A stretch of 64,000 nucleotides of DNA from Fibrobacter sp. (GTDB lineage Bacteria > Fibrobacterota > Fibrobacteria > Fibrobacterales > Fibrobacteraceae): NCBI GenBank assembly GCA_024399015.1, contig JAKSIC010000007.1, forward strand, positions 1 to 64,000, read 5' to 3'. How positions within the stretch are numbered: position 1 is the stretch's first letter; each line of letters starts with the position of its first letter. The position numbers and the translations under genes are program-made. Positions 30,901-38,959 of the stretch are shown here, one piece after another. The notes beneath the pieces were generated by a model that had not been told where the DNA came from, did not search any database, and was given only the letters and a program-made list of their open reading frames with translations.

Positions 30901-30964
30901 GAACTACATCGCGGTAGTCCGCAGCGGTTCTCGTCAAAGGACCTTGCGCTTGTCTGCATTTTAG
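27962..30964 (+). CDS. Secreted GH95 alpha-L-fucosidase/galactosidase with CBM module
   Basis: 1000 aa. Signal peptide to about residue 29 (VVAAP). GH95 about 35-770: LPIGNGYMGGMVYGG, LNEGTVWNSGP, GGQPANLQGIWNNEMNPSW, catalytic-acid region APSDSPENTHGG, and HPPFQIDGNFG near the end of the barrel. A divergent CBM6/CBM35-like module follows (about 775-925; AKIEAEDY; GDWSEYFVNAP), then a C-terminal domain ending RTLRLSAF. GH95 enzymes remove alpha-1,2-linked L-fucose or L-galactose, sugars found on glucuronoarabinoxylan and xyloglucan. This copy's C-terminal modules are the least like the others in the cluster. Confidence 0.9.
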   Translation: MFSRNLLFGLGLGFATLTIPGFVAPVVAAPTTSHVLWYNSDAGTTFTNALPIGNGYMGGMVYGGVSKDVINLNEGTVWNSGPGSNNKSGSASKLGQIRNALFSGDYKTAEDMTGSFSTYDIAKFQPVGDLVLDFGHTGTDYRRELDLETAIAKTTYTSGGVKYTREYFANYPDNVIVIRISADASGKVNFSASLTTPHTNKSIKNVGSDGLTLDATINSIKFQTRFVVKADGGKVSAGNGSVKVEGANSAYIILNTGTNFVSFNNVSANAGERAAAAIDAASKKTYDQLKSAHLKDYQELYNRVRLNLGTPASNAGDITSSRVKAFNTTDDPSFVELYYQFGRYLMISSSRKGGQPANLQGIWNNEMNPSWGSKYTTNINLEMNYWMVESANLQECGVPLFDKIKSLVSQGSKSAKEIWGTDRGWVVHHNTDLWNRTGPVDGSWGVWPSGAGWLSTHLWEHYLFTGDKQFLKDAYSTMKGAAEFYLTTMVEEPVSGHKYLVTAPSDSPENTHGGYNVCFGPTMDIQIARDAFNNAIEASKILGVDADLRADFEAAVKKLPPNQIGKYGQLMEWFQDWDDPRSDHRHVSHLYGLFPSAQISVDGTAKEAEAAKTTLTQRGDNATGWSLAWKINLWARLQDGDHAYKLVRNLLTPDRTYNNLFDAHPPFQIDGNFGAVSGINEMFIQSQGGKIRVLPALPSKWGSGSIAGLKARGGVTVDSMAWSNGKLTYLGLSATNKDNLNIEYNGNLVSTTTMAGGKYEFDGNLKLTNEPFEAVRLPAKIEAEDYVAMDGVVIEPDESGEPNIGWIEDGDWSEYFVNAPSAGKYTVKARIASGSENKNTITISDASGKSLGIITVDPEKTNGWNDWYEESTEIELPAGEQTIRFTYNGSGFLMNVDNFFIEEAGAAAVAMTAAKINSLEVSRVPMARASIALMVRVPAGESYTVRLLDTDGRQVGISRGFGSIGSNLVEFGAAGDLPQGNYIAVVRSGSRQRTLRLSAF

Positions 30965-31002
30965 ACTAGTCGCCTAATGTTGACAAAAAAACAGTTCTAT
31001 CG

Positions 31003-31068
31003 TTGACAAAACGTCCATAGAAGGTGGGTGCTGAACCCACCTTTTTTTCGTATAAACGGATATTTTTG
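31003..31068 (+). promoter_or_regulatory. Regulon operator and promoter of the GH27 gene
   Basis: TTGACAAAACGTCCA (31003-31017), then TATTTTTG at 31061, spacing 44. The terminator of the upstream GH95 gene (31021-31048) lies between operator and -10. Confidence 0.86.
31021..31048 (+). terminator. Rho-independent terminator embedded in the next promoter region
   Basis: AAGGTGGGT-GCTGA-ACCCACCTT followed by T7. Confidence 0.9.
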
Positions 31069-31115
31069 TTACTGCAAACATATTGGAGATAATCAAGATA
31101 CTTGGAGTGAAATCT

Positions 31116-33050
31116 ATGAATCTCAGAACTTTTGGCCTGGCTGTGGTGGGTGCCGCAGTTTTGGCAACTCAGGCAAATGCCCACCCTGATAGCCTGGTGC
31201 TTACGCCGCCTCTGGGTTGGAACAGCTGGAATGTGTTCCACGAAAATATTAATGAAAATCAGATCAAGGAAGTGGCCGACGCCATGGTTTCTTCCGGCCT
31301 TCGCGATGCTGGCTACATCTATCTGAACCTGGACGATAACTGGATGGACACCAAACGCGATGCCAATGGTGATCTTCAGAACCATCCCAAGACTTTCCCC
31401 AGCGGCATGAAGGCTCTGGCCGATTACATTCATAAGAAGGGGCTCAAGTTCGGCGTGTATGGCGACCGCGGTAAACGTACCTGCCATCACTATAACAGCA
31501 ACTGGGACAGCGAAAACGGCTCCTATATGCACGAAGAACAGGATGCCAAGAAGTTTGCCGAATGGGGCGTTGACTACCTGAAGTACGATAACTGCGACCC
31601 GGCTCCCGGTTCCAACCAGGAAGCGGATTACACTCGCATGAGTAAGGCTCTCCGCAATTCCGGCCGTGACATCGTGTTCAGCATTTGCGCCTGGGAATAT
31701 AAGGACTGGATGCCGAAAATTGCCCACCTGTGGCGTACCACTTTCGATATTGGCCCCGAATGGAGATCTACCTCCTGGTACCGCGGCGTTTACGAAATTA
31801 TCGATGCCAATGACAAGTACTGGAAGATTGCAAAGCCGGGTAACTGGAATGACCCGGACATGCTGGAAGTGGATAACAGAAACCTGACTTATGAAGAACA
31901 GAAGTCCCAGATGACCATGTGGTCCATTATGGCGGCTCCCATCATGATCAGCTCTGATGTCCGCAAGATGAGTGATCAGGTTAAGGACCTTTACCTGAAC
32001 AAGGATATGATTGCCATTAACCAGGACTCCCTGGGCGTTCAGGGCCATCGAATTTCCAATGTGAACGGCAAGCAGGTTTGGACCAAACCCTTGCGCAATG
32101 GTGACCTCGCTGTAGCCCTCCTGAATGACAATACTTCTACCCAGACTATCGAAGTCAACTTTAAGGATATTGGCGTAGAAGGCGAGGTGGAAGTCCGTGA
32201 TGCTTGGCAGAAGAAGGATCTTGGTCCTAGATCTAGTGTTTCGGCAGAAGTTCCTGCTCACGGTTCGGTGTTGCTACGCCTTGTTGTAAAGCCCGTTCCT
32301 CGTGAACCCTTTGGCGGTAAGGCCGCTGCCATTCCTGGCAAGATCGAAATGGAAAACTTCGACATTCCGGGCACTGGCGCAGGTAACGCTTCCTTCAACG
32401 AAATGGATTCCGAAAACCATGGTGATAGCGATCTTCGCCCGGGCACCGGTGTGGACCTCTACAAGAAGGCAACTGGCGTCATCGTGGGTTACAACCAGGC
32501 CGGCGAATGGCTGGAATACACTGTAAACGTTGCTGAAACAGGAGAATACACCATGTTTGCCGCTGTTGCCTCCGCCAACGAAACCTCAGGTTTCAAGCTC
32601 TCTATGGATGGTGAAGACATTACCAAGGAAATCACCGTTCCGAAGGCAGTTTCTGGTGAAGATAATTATGATGACTACAACAAGGTTGAAGCCAAGGTGA
32701 ATCTGACAAAGGGTGAACACATTCTTCGATTCACTGTGACTGGCGACTGGATGGATATCGACTACATCGACTTCACCAGTGATGGTGTTGACCCGAACCC
32801 CATTTGCAAGGACGCCGATGGCAACGTGGTTGATTGTACACAAGCTATTTCTGGCGCAGTCAACTTTGTTGCAAATTCTGCCCGCGATTTCAATGTGTTC
32901 TCTGCAACCGGTAAGCACTTGGGTCGCATCAATATGGTTGGCTCTAGCCGAGTTGCTGCAGAATCTATGAAGTCCGCTGGTTTTGCAAACGGTGTCTACA
33001 TGGTCCGTGAAGTCAATGGCTTCAAGACCATGCAGGTACAAGTGAAGTAA
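31116..33050 (+). CDS. Secreted GH27 alpha-galactosidase/beta-arabinopyranosidase with CBM6
   Basis: 644 aa from ATG 31116 (TTGGAG 10 bp upstream). Signal peptide to about Ala22. GH27 barrel about 25-310: LTPPLGWNSWN, nucleophile Asp158 in YLKYDNC, acid/base region NWNDPDMLEVD near 243-251, SSDVRKMSD, and a C-terminal beta domain to about 395. CBM6 about 405-560 and the shared C-terminal domain end the protein. Substrate in this setting is probably alpha-galactosyl or beta-arabinopyranosyl side chains; residues separating these activities were not assigned. Confidence 0.92.
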   Translation: MNLRTFGLAVVGAAVLATQANAHPDSLVLTPPLGWNSWNVFHENINENQIKEVADAMVSSGLRDAGYIYLNLDDNWMDTKRDANGDLQNHPKTFPSGMKALADYIHKKGLKFGVYGDRGKRTCHHYNSNWDSENGSYMHEEQDAKKFAEWGVDYLKYDNCDPAPGSNQEADYTRMSKALRNSGRDIVFSICAWEYKDWMPKIAHLWRTTFDIGPEWRSTSWYRGVYEIIDANDKYWKIAKPGNWNDPDMLEVDNRNLTYEEQKSQMTMWSIMAAPIMISSDVRKMSDQVKDLYLNKDMIAINQDSLGVQGHRISNVNGKQVWTKPLRNGDLAVALLNDNTSTQTIEVNFKDIGVEGEVEVRDAWQKKDLGPRSSVSAEVPAHGSVLLRLVVKPVPREPFGGKAAAIPGKIEMENFDIPGTGAGNASFNEMDSENHGDSDLRPGTGVDLYKKATGVIVGYNQAGEWLEYTVNVAETGEYTMFAAVASANETSGFKLSMDGEDITKEITVPKAVSGEDNYDDYNKVEAKVNLTKGEHILRFTVTGDWMDIDYIDFTSDGVDPNPICKDADGNVVDCTQAISGAVNFVANSARDFNVFSATGKHLGRINMVGSSRVAAESMKSAGFANGVYMVREVNGFKTMQVQVK

Positions 33051-33080
33051 TTGTCTAGCGAAGCATGGTAAGACATTAAA

Positions 33081-33107
33081 GTTCCGGGAGAAATTCCGGA
33101 ACTTTTT
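33081..33107 (+). terminator. Rho-independent terminator
   Basis: GTTCCGG / CCGGAAC and T5; ends 5 bp before the next operator. Confidence 0.88.
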
Positions 33108-33111
33108 GCTA

Positions 33112-33177
33112 TTGATAAATCATCAATGGAAGTTTTCGTAAAGGGCTTTTTTAAGGCATTTAATGAAAATATCTTTG
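33112..33177 (+). promoter_or_regulatory. Regulon operator and promoter of the GH5 gene
   Basis: TTGATAAATCATCAA (33112-33126), a symmetrical but variant dyad, then TATCTTTG at 33170, spacing 44. The leader is the longest of the set (84 bp from the -10 to ATG). Confidence 0.8.
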
Positions 33178-33253
33178 ATGTTGTGAGGATGCCGTGGTGG
33201 GCTCCTCTTGGTTCACGAGTGTTTTTGGGAAAGCCTCGTATAGGGAGAATAAA

Positions 33254-35044
33254 ATGGGATTTTCTAAGGTTTTAAAAGCGGTCTCCGTGGCTGCTTCCAT
33301 TGCGGCAATATCTGCCACCAGTTCCTTCGCAGTTACAAATCAGTTCCGTGGTACAAACTGGGCTGACAAACGCGACAACTTCGTTTCCGATGTGTTGAAA
33401 CTTTCCGGTATGACCGGAACTGAAGACTATCAGGCAGCCTATGCACTGTCCGATCGCGTCATGAGCCAGTTTGTAGAAAAACTGGGCATCAACAGTTTGC
33501 GTATTCCTATTAACGAACCTACGGCTTTAAAGGCCTGGAGTTCCTACAAGGGTATTATCGATGGTATTCTGGCTCATGGCCGTATGCTTATCGGTTACTG
33601 GGGCCCTGCACAGCCCGCTGGCCCCAAGAATATGGACGACTGGTGGAAAATGTGGGATACCGTTGTCAAGGAATACGGCAGCAATCCCGATGCCTATTTT
33701 GAAATCTTTAACGAACCCCACATGTACAGCAAGACTGAACTTCGTGACTTGTACGCAAAGTGGCTGGCTCGTTATCCGGATCTTCCCCGCGATCACGTTT
33801 TGCTGGATGGTTCCGGCCTGGCATGGAATGTGCCTGATATTGCCGACGACCCCCGCTTTGACGGTTGCCTTTTTGCAGTGCACGAATACACCTTCTGGAA
33901 CATGAGTATTACCACCGAACAGGGCTGGATGAACAGTTTCAAGGGCAAGGTGGGCAAGTATGCCGACCGCACCGTGGCTACCGAATGGGGTGGCGCCATG
34001 GGCCCTGGTGACAAGAACGGTGTCCATTACGAAATCATGGATTACAACGATCCCAATCCTAAGAATTACTTCATGGCTTACATTCGCGGCATGTCCGAAC
34101 AGCTGCGTCAATGGAAGATGGGTAGCTTCTACTGGGTGGGCCTCCGCGATGGAGACTGGTACAGCATGGTGACTCGCTCCGGCTCAGGCGCAAATACCAC
34201 CTTGAATATTGTGAACCAGTCCGGTGTAGACCGTATGCAGTATTCCTGGACTGACACTGTTGAAGTGAAGCCTGTTCCCCAGGAACCCTTTGGTGGCAAG
34301 GCCTGGGCAATTCCCGGTAAAATCGAAGCTGAAGATTTTGATATTCCGGGCGTAGGCAAGGACAATGATTCCTACAAGGATGATTCTGAGAACCACGGTG
34401 ATTCCGACTACCGTAAGGATACCGGCGTCGATTTGTACGCAAAGTCCAATGACCGCATTGTGGTGGGTTATAACCAGGCTGGCGAATGGCTGGAATACAC
34501 TGTGAACGTCGCTGAAGATGGTGATTATACTATGTTTGCCGCCGTTGCCTCTGCAAATAATACTTCTAGCTTCAAGCTGTCCATGGATGGCAAGGACATT
34601 ACCGATACCATCAAGGTTCCCCAGGCTACCGCTGGCGAAGATAACTACGATGATTACAATAAGGTCAGTGCAAACGTCACCCTGACTAAGGGTGAACATA
34701 TCATGCGCTTTACTGTTACGGGTAGCTGGATGGATATTGACTATATCAACTTCGTAAAGGGCAAGGATGGCGAAGACGATTTTCCCATTCTTGGCAAGGA
34801 AGAAGAAAAGAAGGAAGAAGATGACAGTCAGTCTATCGGTTTCGCAGGCTCCTTGAACCTTGATTTCTCCGCATCCCAGGAATTCAATGTGTTCGCCGTT
34901 ACCGGTAAGCACCTTGGTCGCGTCCAGCTCACAGGCTCCACTGCACAGGAACTCTCCAGTTCACTCAAGGACGCAGGCTTTGCCAACGGCATGTACATGG
35001 TTCGTGGAAATCACGGCAATGTAACTCGCGTGCAGGTTAAGTAG
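33254..35044 (+). CDS. Secreted GH5-like glycoside hydrolase with CBM6
   Basis: 596 aa from ATG 33254, chosen for AGGGAGA 6 bp upstream and the signal peptide that follows (to about Ala26). The clan-A barrel spans about 28-345, with acid/base Glu154 in FEIFNEPH and nucleophile Glu244 in VATEWGGA. This fits GH5, subfamily unknown. CBM6 about 350-505 (IEAEDFD; GEWLEYTVNV; SWMDIDYINF), then a linker of mixed Glu/Lys/Asp and the shared C-terminal domain. Action on xylan or mannan is plausible. Confidence 0.85.
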   Translation: MGFSKVLKAVSVAASIAAISATSSFAVTNQFRGTNWADKRDNFVSDVLKLSGMTGTEDYQAAYALSDRVMSQFVEKLGINSLRIPINEPTALKAWSSYKGIIDGILAHGRMLIGYWGPAQPAGPKNMDDWWKMWDTVVKEYGSNPDAYFEIFNEPHMYSKTELRDLYAKWLARYPDLPRDHVLLDGSGLAWNVPDIADDPRFDGCLFAVHEYTFWNMSITTEQGWMNSFKGKVGKYADRTVATEWGGAMGPGDKNGVHYEIMDYNDPNPKNYFMAYIRGMSEQLRQWKMGSFYWVGLRDGDWYSMVTRSGSGANTTLNIVNQSGVDRMQYSWTDTVEVKPVPQEPFGGKAWAIPGKIEAEDFDIPGVGKDNDSYKDDSENHGDSDYRKDTGVDLYAKSNDRIVVGYNQAGEWLEYTVNVAEDGDYTMFAAVASANNTSSFKLSMDGKDITDTIKVPQATAGEDNYDDYNKVSANVTLTKGEHIMRFTVTGSWMDIDYINFVKGKDGEDDFPILGKEEEKKEEDDSQSIGFAGSLNLDFSASQEFNVFAVTGKHLGRVQLTGSTAQELSSSLKDAGFANGMYMVRGNHGNVTRVQVK

Positions 35045-35094
35045 TCTTGGGCTTATTCGCTAAGCCTAAAAGATCCTTTCATACACACTCCAGA

Positions 35095-35124
35095 AACCTT
35101 CCCCAGAAATGGGGGAGGTTTTTT
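35095..35124 (+). terminator. Rho-independent terminator
   Basis: AACCTTCCCC / GGGGGAGGTT and T6. Confidence 0.92.
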
Positions 35125-35208
35125 GCAAAAAAAGGACTTTTTGTTCTGTTGTTCTAAATGCTCCCGAAAATTTCTTGGGATTGGCTACCATTACAATGAG
35201 GTAATATT

Positions 35209-35354
35209 ATGATCAGCCCGTAGTTGCCGAAGACGTAGCTAAGGTTGTCAAGGAAGATCCCCGTGCAGATCGCGCCAAGGAACGCTTTGAGCGCAAGGAT
35301 GCCAAGAAGGCTGAAATTGCTGAACGTAAAGCTAACCGCACAAAAGACATGTAA
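35209..35354 (+). pseudogene. Frame-shifted small charged protein
   Basis: GAGGT lies 6 bp before ATG 35209, but the frame stops after four codons. The frame one base over runs VVAEDVAKVVKEDPRADRAK and on to NRTKDM, TAA 35352-35354, with normal codon use and no start of its own. Inserting one G after the ATG would give a 48-residue Lys/Glu/Arg/Ala-rich protein starting MDQPVVAEDV. Either a recent frameshift or a base missing in the assembly. Function unknown. The remainder of 35045-35510 holds only terminators. Confidence 0.6.
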
Positions 35355-35374
35355 TGCCATAATCAATCACAAGA

Positions 35375-35412
35375 AAACCACAGAATTCGTTCTGTGGTTT
35401 TTGTTTTTTTTT
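35375..35412 (+). terminator. Rho-independent terminator
   Basis: AAACCACAGAA-TTCG-TTCTGTGGTTT with a long T run; follows the small frame-shifted gene. Confidence 0.9.
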
Positions 35413-35458
35413 GCAGAAAGCCTATGCCAAGCCAGGTTGGAAACGACTTTCGGCATTA

Positions 35459-35493
35459 CAAAAAAACACGGAATCTGTCGCCAGATTCCGTGT
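35459..35493 (-). terminator. Terminator of the GH16 gene
   Basis: ACACGGAATCT / AGATTCCGTGT; on the minus strand it is followed by T7. Confidence 0.9.
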
Positions 35494-35510
35494 GGGGTGT
35501 TTTTGGGGCT

Positions 35511-36755
35511 CTACTTTTTCATGAATTTCAGGGACTGCTTTTGGCTACCCTTCTTGATGTTCATGAAGTATTGACCTGCCGGCAGATTTTCCACAGAAAT
35601 CGTGTGGCTGCCAGCGTCGAGATACTTTGCTTCCTTCACTACGACCTTACCCAGGACGCTTACAATTTCCAGGCTGACTTCACCAGCGGAAGGAATGTTC
35701 AGCATGAGGGTGGAATTCTGGACTTCTGCGCGGAATGCTGCAGCCTGGCTGACGGCTTCGATGCCCATGCCCGGGATGCTGCTAGAAGACACTGTCGGCC
35801 ATACGGTATTGCTGGAGGAAGATGCGGGCATCGGAACACTGCTGGAAGACTTCGGCTGCGGAGCGCTGCTAGAAGACTTGGGAGCGCTGCTGGAGGATTT
35901 CGGCTGCGGTGCTACGCTGCTGGAGCTTGCCACAGGGGAGGCTTCGTTATCTACGGGAACCGTACCTGTGAAACGTTCCTGACCCTTTCTTGTGAGGGCG
36001 AGGATCAGCATGCCGTCCTGGGAGTAAATGTTGTTTTCGGTAAGGTCCACGCGGTTGCCGTCAAAGGTCCAGTCGCCCTTGCCCCAGCGGGAGGCGTCGA
36101 ATGTGTCAAAGTTGTCGGTCCATTCCAGGGTAAAGTCGGAACCGTTGGGGCCCTGGCCCGGAGTGTACTTGTAACGCTTCACCCAGTTGATGAACTGGAA
36201 AACCGGGAGCTTGTCTGTGGCAAAGTTGCCGACCCAGTCCACGGATTCAGAGGACCACAAGTTGAAACGGATGCCCTGTGCCTTGGTGAGTGCCGCCACC
36301 TGATCTTGCCCGTTTACAGACTGTTGACCTTTGACAGCCTTACGGACTTCCTTGCCGTCCAGAGTCCAGCGGACATAATCCGGAGTCCATTCGATGCCGT
36401 AGGTATGGAAACCTGCGTTTGCGGCGGGGCTAACAGAGTGGTGCTTTTCGCTAGTATTTTGTGCGCCGGCTCTTCCGGTAATGATATTGGACTGGAAGCT
36501 GCCCGGGTTCTTGCCCAAGACTTCAATGTCTACTTCCACCCAGGGGCGGCCATCGGCAATTTCGGAGCCGTTGGCGTAGAGGAACATGGAGCTGACGGTT
36601 CCGGAAATTGCGCCCATGTACATACGGGCTTCGTACTTGCCGTACATCCATTCATCAAGGCTGTAAAGTTCTGCGCCGGAAAAGTCTTTTGCCATTGCGT
36701 TACCCATAAAAAGAACAGAAACAGCTGCCGCTGCGGCTAATTTCTTGAGACTCAT
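35511..36755 (-). CDS. Secreted circularly permuted GH16 1,3-1,4-beta-glucanase (lichenase)
   Basis: 414 aa from the ATG at 36755 (GAGAGGAC upstream), not from the longer open frame to 36836. Signal peptide ends at AMA, residue 22. The order of the GH16 jelly roll is permuted as in the known F. succinogenes lichenase: the catalytic segment WVEVDIEVLGKNPGSF comes early, and the segment that is N-terminal in other lichenases (SDFTLEWTDNFDTFDASRWG) comes after it. A Ser/Pro/Lys linker (repeats of KSSSSAP) leads to a C-terminal domain ending AGQYFMNIKKGSQKQSLKFM, which looks like a type IX secretion sorting domain. No CBM6. The only cluster gene on the minus strand and without the regulon operator. 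Confidence 0.93.
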   Translation of the reverse strand: MSLKKLAAAAAVSVLFMGNAMAKDFSGAELYSLDEWMYGKYEARMYMGAISGTVSSMFLYANGSEIADGRPWVEVDIEVLGKNPGSFQSNIITGRAGAQNTSEKHHSVSPAANAGFHTYGIEWTPDYVRWTLDGKEVRKAVKGQQSVNGQDQVAALTKAQGIRFNLWSSESVDWVGNFATDKLPVFQFINWVKRYKYTPGQGPNGSDFTLEWTDNFDTFDASRWGKGDWTFDGNRVDLTENNIYSQDGMLILALTRKGQERFTGTVPVDNEASPVASSSSVAPQPKSSSSAPKSSSSAPQPKSSSSVPMPASSSSNTVWPTVSSSSIPGMGIEAVSQAAAFRAEVQNSTLMLNIPSAGEVSLEIVSVLGKVVVKEAKYLDAGSHTISVENLPAGQYFMNIKKGSQKQSLKFMKK

Positions 36756-36788
36756 AGTGTCCTCTCTTGTTTTTTCCCATACGTTGTC

Positions 36789-36812
36789 TAAAAATAAAAT
36801 GAAACGTTTCAT
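36789..36812 (-). promoter_or_regulatory. GH16 promoter with LacI-type palindrome
   Basis: On the minus strand TATTTTTA (36796-36789) is the -10. The perfect 14-bp palindrome ATGAAACGTTTCAT (36799-36812) lies 2 bp upstream of it, where a bound protein would block the polymerase. The GAAACGTTTC core is typical of LacI/GalR-family operators. Confidence 0.65.
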
Positions 36813-36909
36813 ACTAATTAATCTTGCTAAGTTCAAAATGTGCTCAGTGTATTAAGTGTTTTTTCTGAATGTTACGAATATTTATTGTTGGTCATCGTCA
36901 CATTGCTCT

Positions 36910-36975
36910 TGGACAAAAAATCCATAAGAACTGGTTTCCTATGTAAAGTTTTCTTTTTGTCCGAGGATAGTTTTA
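36910..36975 (+). promoter_or_regulatory. Regulon operator and promoter of the first GH10 gene
   Basis: TGGACAAAAAATCCA (36910-36924), then TAGTTTTA at 36968, spacing 44. Confidence 0.85.
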
Positions 36976-37014
36976 CCCTTGTAACAAGAAATAAAATCCA
37001 ACAAGGATGAGTTT

Positions 37015-38898
37015 ATGAATAAGATTATCTCTATCGCCATTGCAGGTCTCGCTGCAGCATCTGTTTCCCACGCAGCTCTCGCTGATGGTGGCGCCAAGTT
37101 CCTCGGCAACATTACAACCAGTAGCCAGATTCGCTCCGATATGGGTACTTACTGGAACCAGCTTACCAACGAAAATGGTTGTAAGTGGGGGTCTATCCAT
37201 TCTACCGATGCCAATGGCAATAGCGTATTCAATTTCAACGGCTTTGATAGCTGCGAAAATGGTTATAAGTGGGCCAAGGCTGAACCGGGCCGTACTTTCA
37301 AGTTCCACGCCTTGATCTGGGGTTCCCAGAAGCCTAATTTCCTCTGCACCAAGAAGAACCCGGGCATTACCAAGGAAAAGACCTTGAAGTACATTACCGA
37401 ATGGTTCGATGCCGTGGCAGCTAAGTTCCCGGATCTTGAATACATTGACGTGGTGAACGAAGCAATCTGGTCTGGTGACCCGGTGAACGGTAACTATCAC
37501 TCCGGTTATAGCAAGCCGGCTCAGGGTGCAGAAGGCATCAGTACCGACGACCCGGAATGTGGAGGCACCTATATCGTTCAGGCTTTGGGTGGAGACGACA
37601 TTGTCAACAACAAGCACCAGTACAATTTCGTGAAGAAGGCTTTCGAAATGGCCCGTGAACGCTGGCCCAAGGCAAAGCTCATCTATAATGACTATAACAC
37701 CCTCTCTTGGCAGATGAACGAAGGTATCGAAATGGTGCAGACCCTGCTCAAGAACGGCGCTCCCATCGACTTCTACGGCCAGCAGGCCCATGACTGTAAG
37801 GGTATGAGCAAGTCTGATTTCGAAAGCAAGCTCACCCGAATCCATAACGAAACTGGTCTTCCGTTGCTGATCTCCGAATACGATATCGGCGAAGCTGATG
37901 ACCAGAAGCAGAAGAACGACTATGCAAACCAGATTCCGTTCATGTGGGAAACCCCGTGGATCGGCGGTATCACCATCTGGGGCTACATTAACGGTGCAAC
38001 CTGGGCTGCAAACACCGGTATCATGGAAAAGGACGGCAGAAAGCGTCCGGCAATGGTTTGGCTTGAAGAATATTTTGCAAACAACTTGGCCAAGGGTCAG
38101 AACGAAACTGGCAAGCCTATTGAACCTGTTCCGCAGGAACCGTTCAAGGGTGCTCCTATCGCTATCCCGGGCAAGGTTGAAGTGGAAGACTTCGATAAGT
38201 CTGGCGTAGGTAAAGATGAAGCTGGCAACAGCAACATTTCCTACAGCGAAAAGGATTCCGAAAACCATGGTGACGTAAAGGACTACCGTGCAGACGCAGC
38301 TGGCGTTGACCTTTACAAGAAGGCAACCGGCATTATCCTCGGTTACACCCAGGCTGGTGAATGGCTTGAATACACCGTAGACGTTGCAGCAACAGGTACC
38401 TACACCATGTTTGCCGCTGTAGCTTCCGCAGGTGGTTCTGCATTCTCCCTCTCCGTGGATGGCGAAGCTATCACCAAGACCATTGAAGTTCCCAAGGCTG
38501 CTGAAGGTGAAAACAACTACGATGACTACAACAAGGTTTCCGCAAATGTGAACCTCACCGCAGGCAAGCATGTCCTCCGCCTCAACATCGAAAAGGACTG
38601 GATGGACATCGACTACATCACCTTCAAGGCTGGTGAAAATGCTGAAGACGACGAACCCATCGTCAAGGATCCTTCCGCCATCAAGCCCATTGCCCAGAAG
38701 GTTCAGCTCGACGCTTCTGTCCGCGATGACTACGACCTCTTCACCATGGATGGTGCTTTCGTGAGCCGTCTTACCGCCTATGGCATGGACGCCGCTGTCG
38801 AAATCGTCAAGCAGAATGGCGCAGGCGTTGCTAAGGGTGTTTACTTCCTCCGCTCCAAGGCTACTGGCAACCTCCAGACTGTCCGTATCGCAAAGTAA
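37015..38898 (+). CDS. Secreted GH10 endo-1,4-beta-xylanase with CBM6
   Basis: 627 aa. Signal peptide to about Ala20. GH10 barrel about 22-360: CKWGSI, FKFHALIWGSQ, acid/base Glu149 in DVVNEAIW, YNDYNTLSW, nucleophile Glu288 in LLISEYDIG, ITIWGYINGATW. CBM6 about 375-540 (VEVEDFD; GEWLEYTVDV; DWMDIDYITF), then the shared C-terminal domain ending TVRIAK. Cuts the xylan backbone outside the cell. A second GH10-CBM6 gene follows. F. succinogenes S85 is known to have a cluster of CBM6-bearing GH10 xylanases, which this pair resembles. Confidence 0.95.
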   Translation: MNKIISIAIAGLAAASVSHAALADGGAKFLGNITTSSQIRSDMGTYWNQLTNENGCKWGSIHSTDANGNSVFNFNGFDSCENGYKWAKAEPGRTFKFHALIWGSQKPNFLCTKKNPGITKEKTLKYITEWFDAVAAKFPDLEYIDVVNEAIWSGDPVNGNYHSGYSKPAQGAEGISTDDPECGGTYIVQALGGDDIVNNKHQYNFVKKAFEMARERWPKAKLIYNDYNTLSWQMNEGIEMVQTLLKNGAPIDFYGQQAHDCKGMSKSDFESKLTRIHNETGLPLLISEYDIGEADDQKQKNDYANQIPFMWETPWIGGITIWGYINGATWAANTGIMEKDGRKRPAMVWLEEYFANNLAKGQNETGKPIEPVPQEPFKGAPIAIPGKVEVEDFDKSGVGKDEAGNSNISYSEKDSENHGDVKDYRADAAGVDLYKKATGIILGYTQAGEWLEYTVDVAATGTYTMFAAVASAGGSAFSLSVDGEAITKTIEVPKAAEGENNYDDYNKVSANVNLTAGKHVLRLNIEKDWMDIDYITFKAGENAEDDEPIVKDPSAIKPIAQKVQLDASVRDDYDLFTMDGAFVSRLTAYGMDAAVEIVKQNGAGVAKGVYFLRSKATGNLQTVRIAK

Positions 38899-38924
38899 GC
38901 GTAAAAGCTTGAAAAACCATAAAA

Positions 38925-38957
38925 ACGGTCCCTTTTTGAAAAAAAAGGGCTGTTTTT
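38925..38957 (+). terminator. Rho-independent terminator
   Basis: AACGGTCCCTTTTT / AAAAAGGGCTGTT with T6. Confidence 0.88.
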
Positions 38958-38959
38958 TA

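Noticed and set aside
31003-31020. TTGACA in several operators considered as a -35 hexamer
   Set aside because: Many copies read TGGATA instead, and the -10 lies about 52 bp from that hexamer, not 17; the dyad symmetry explains the conservation better.
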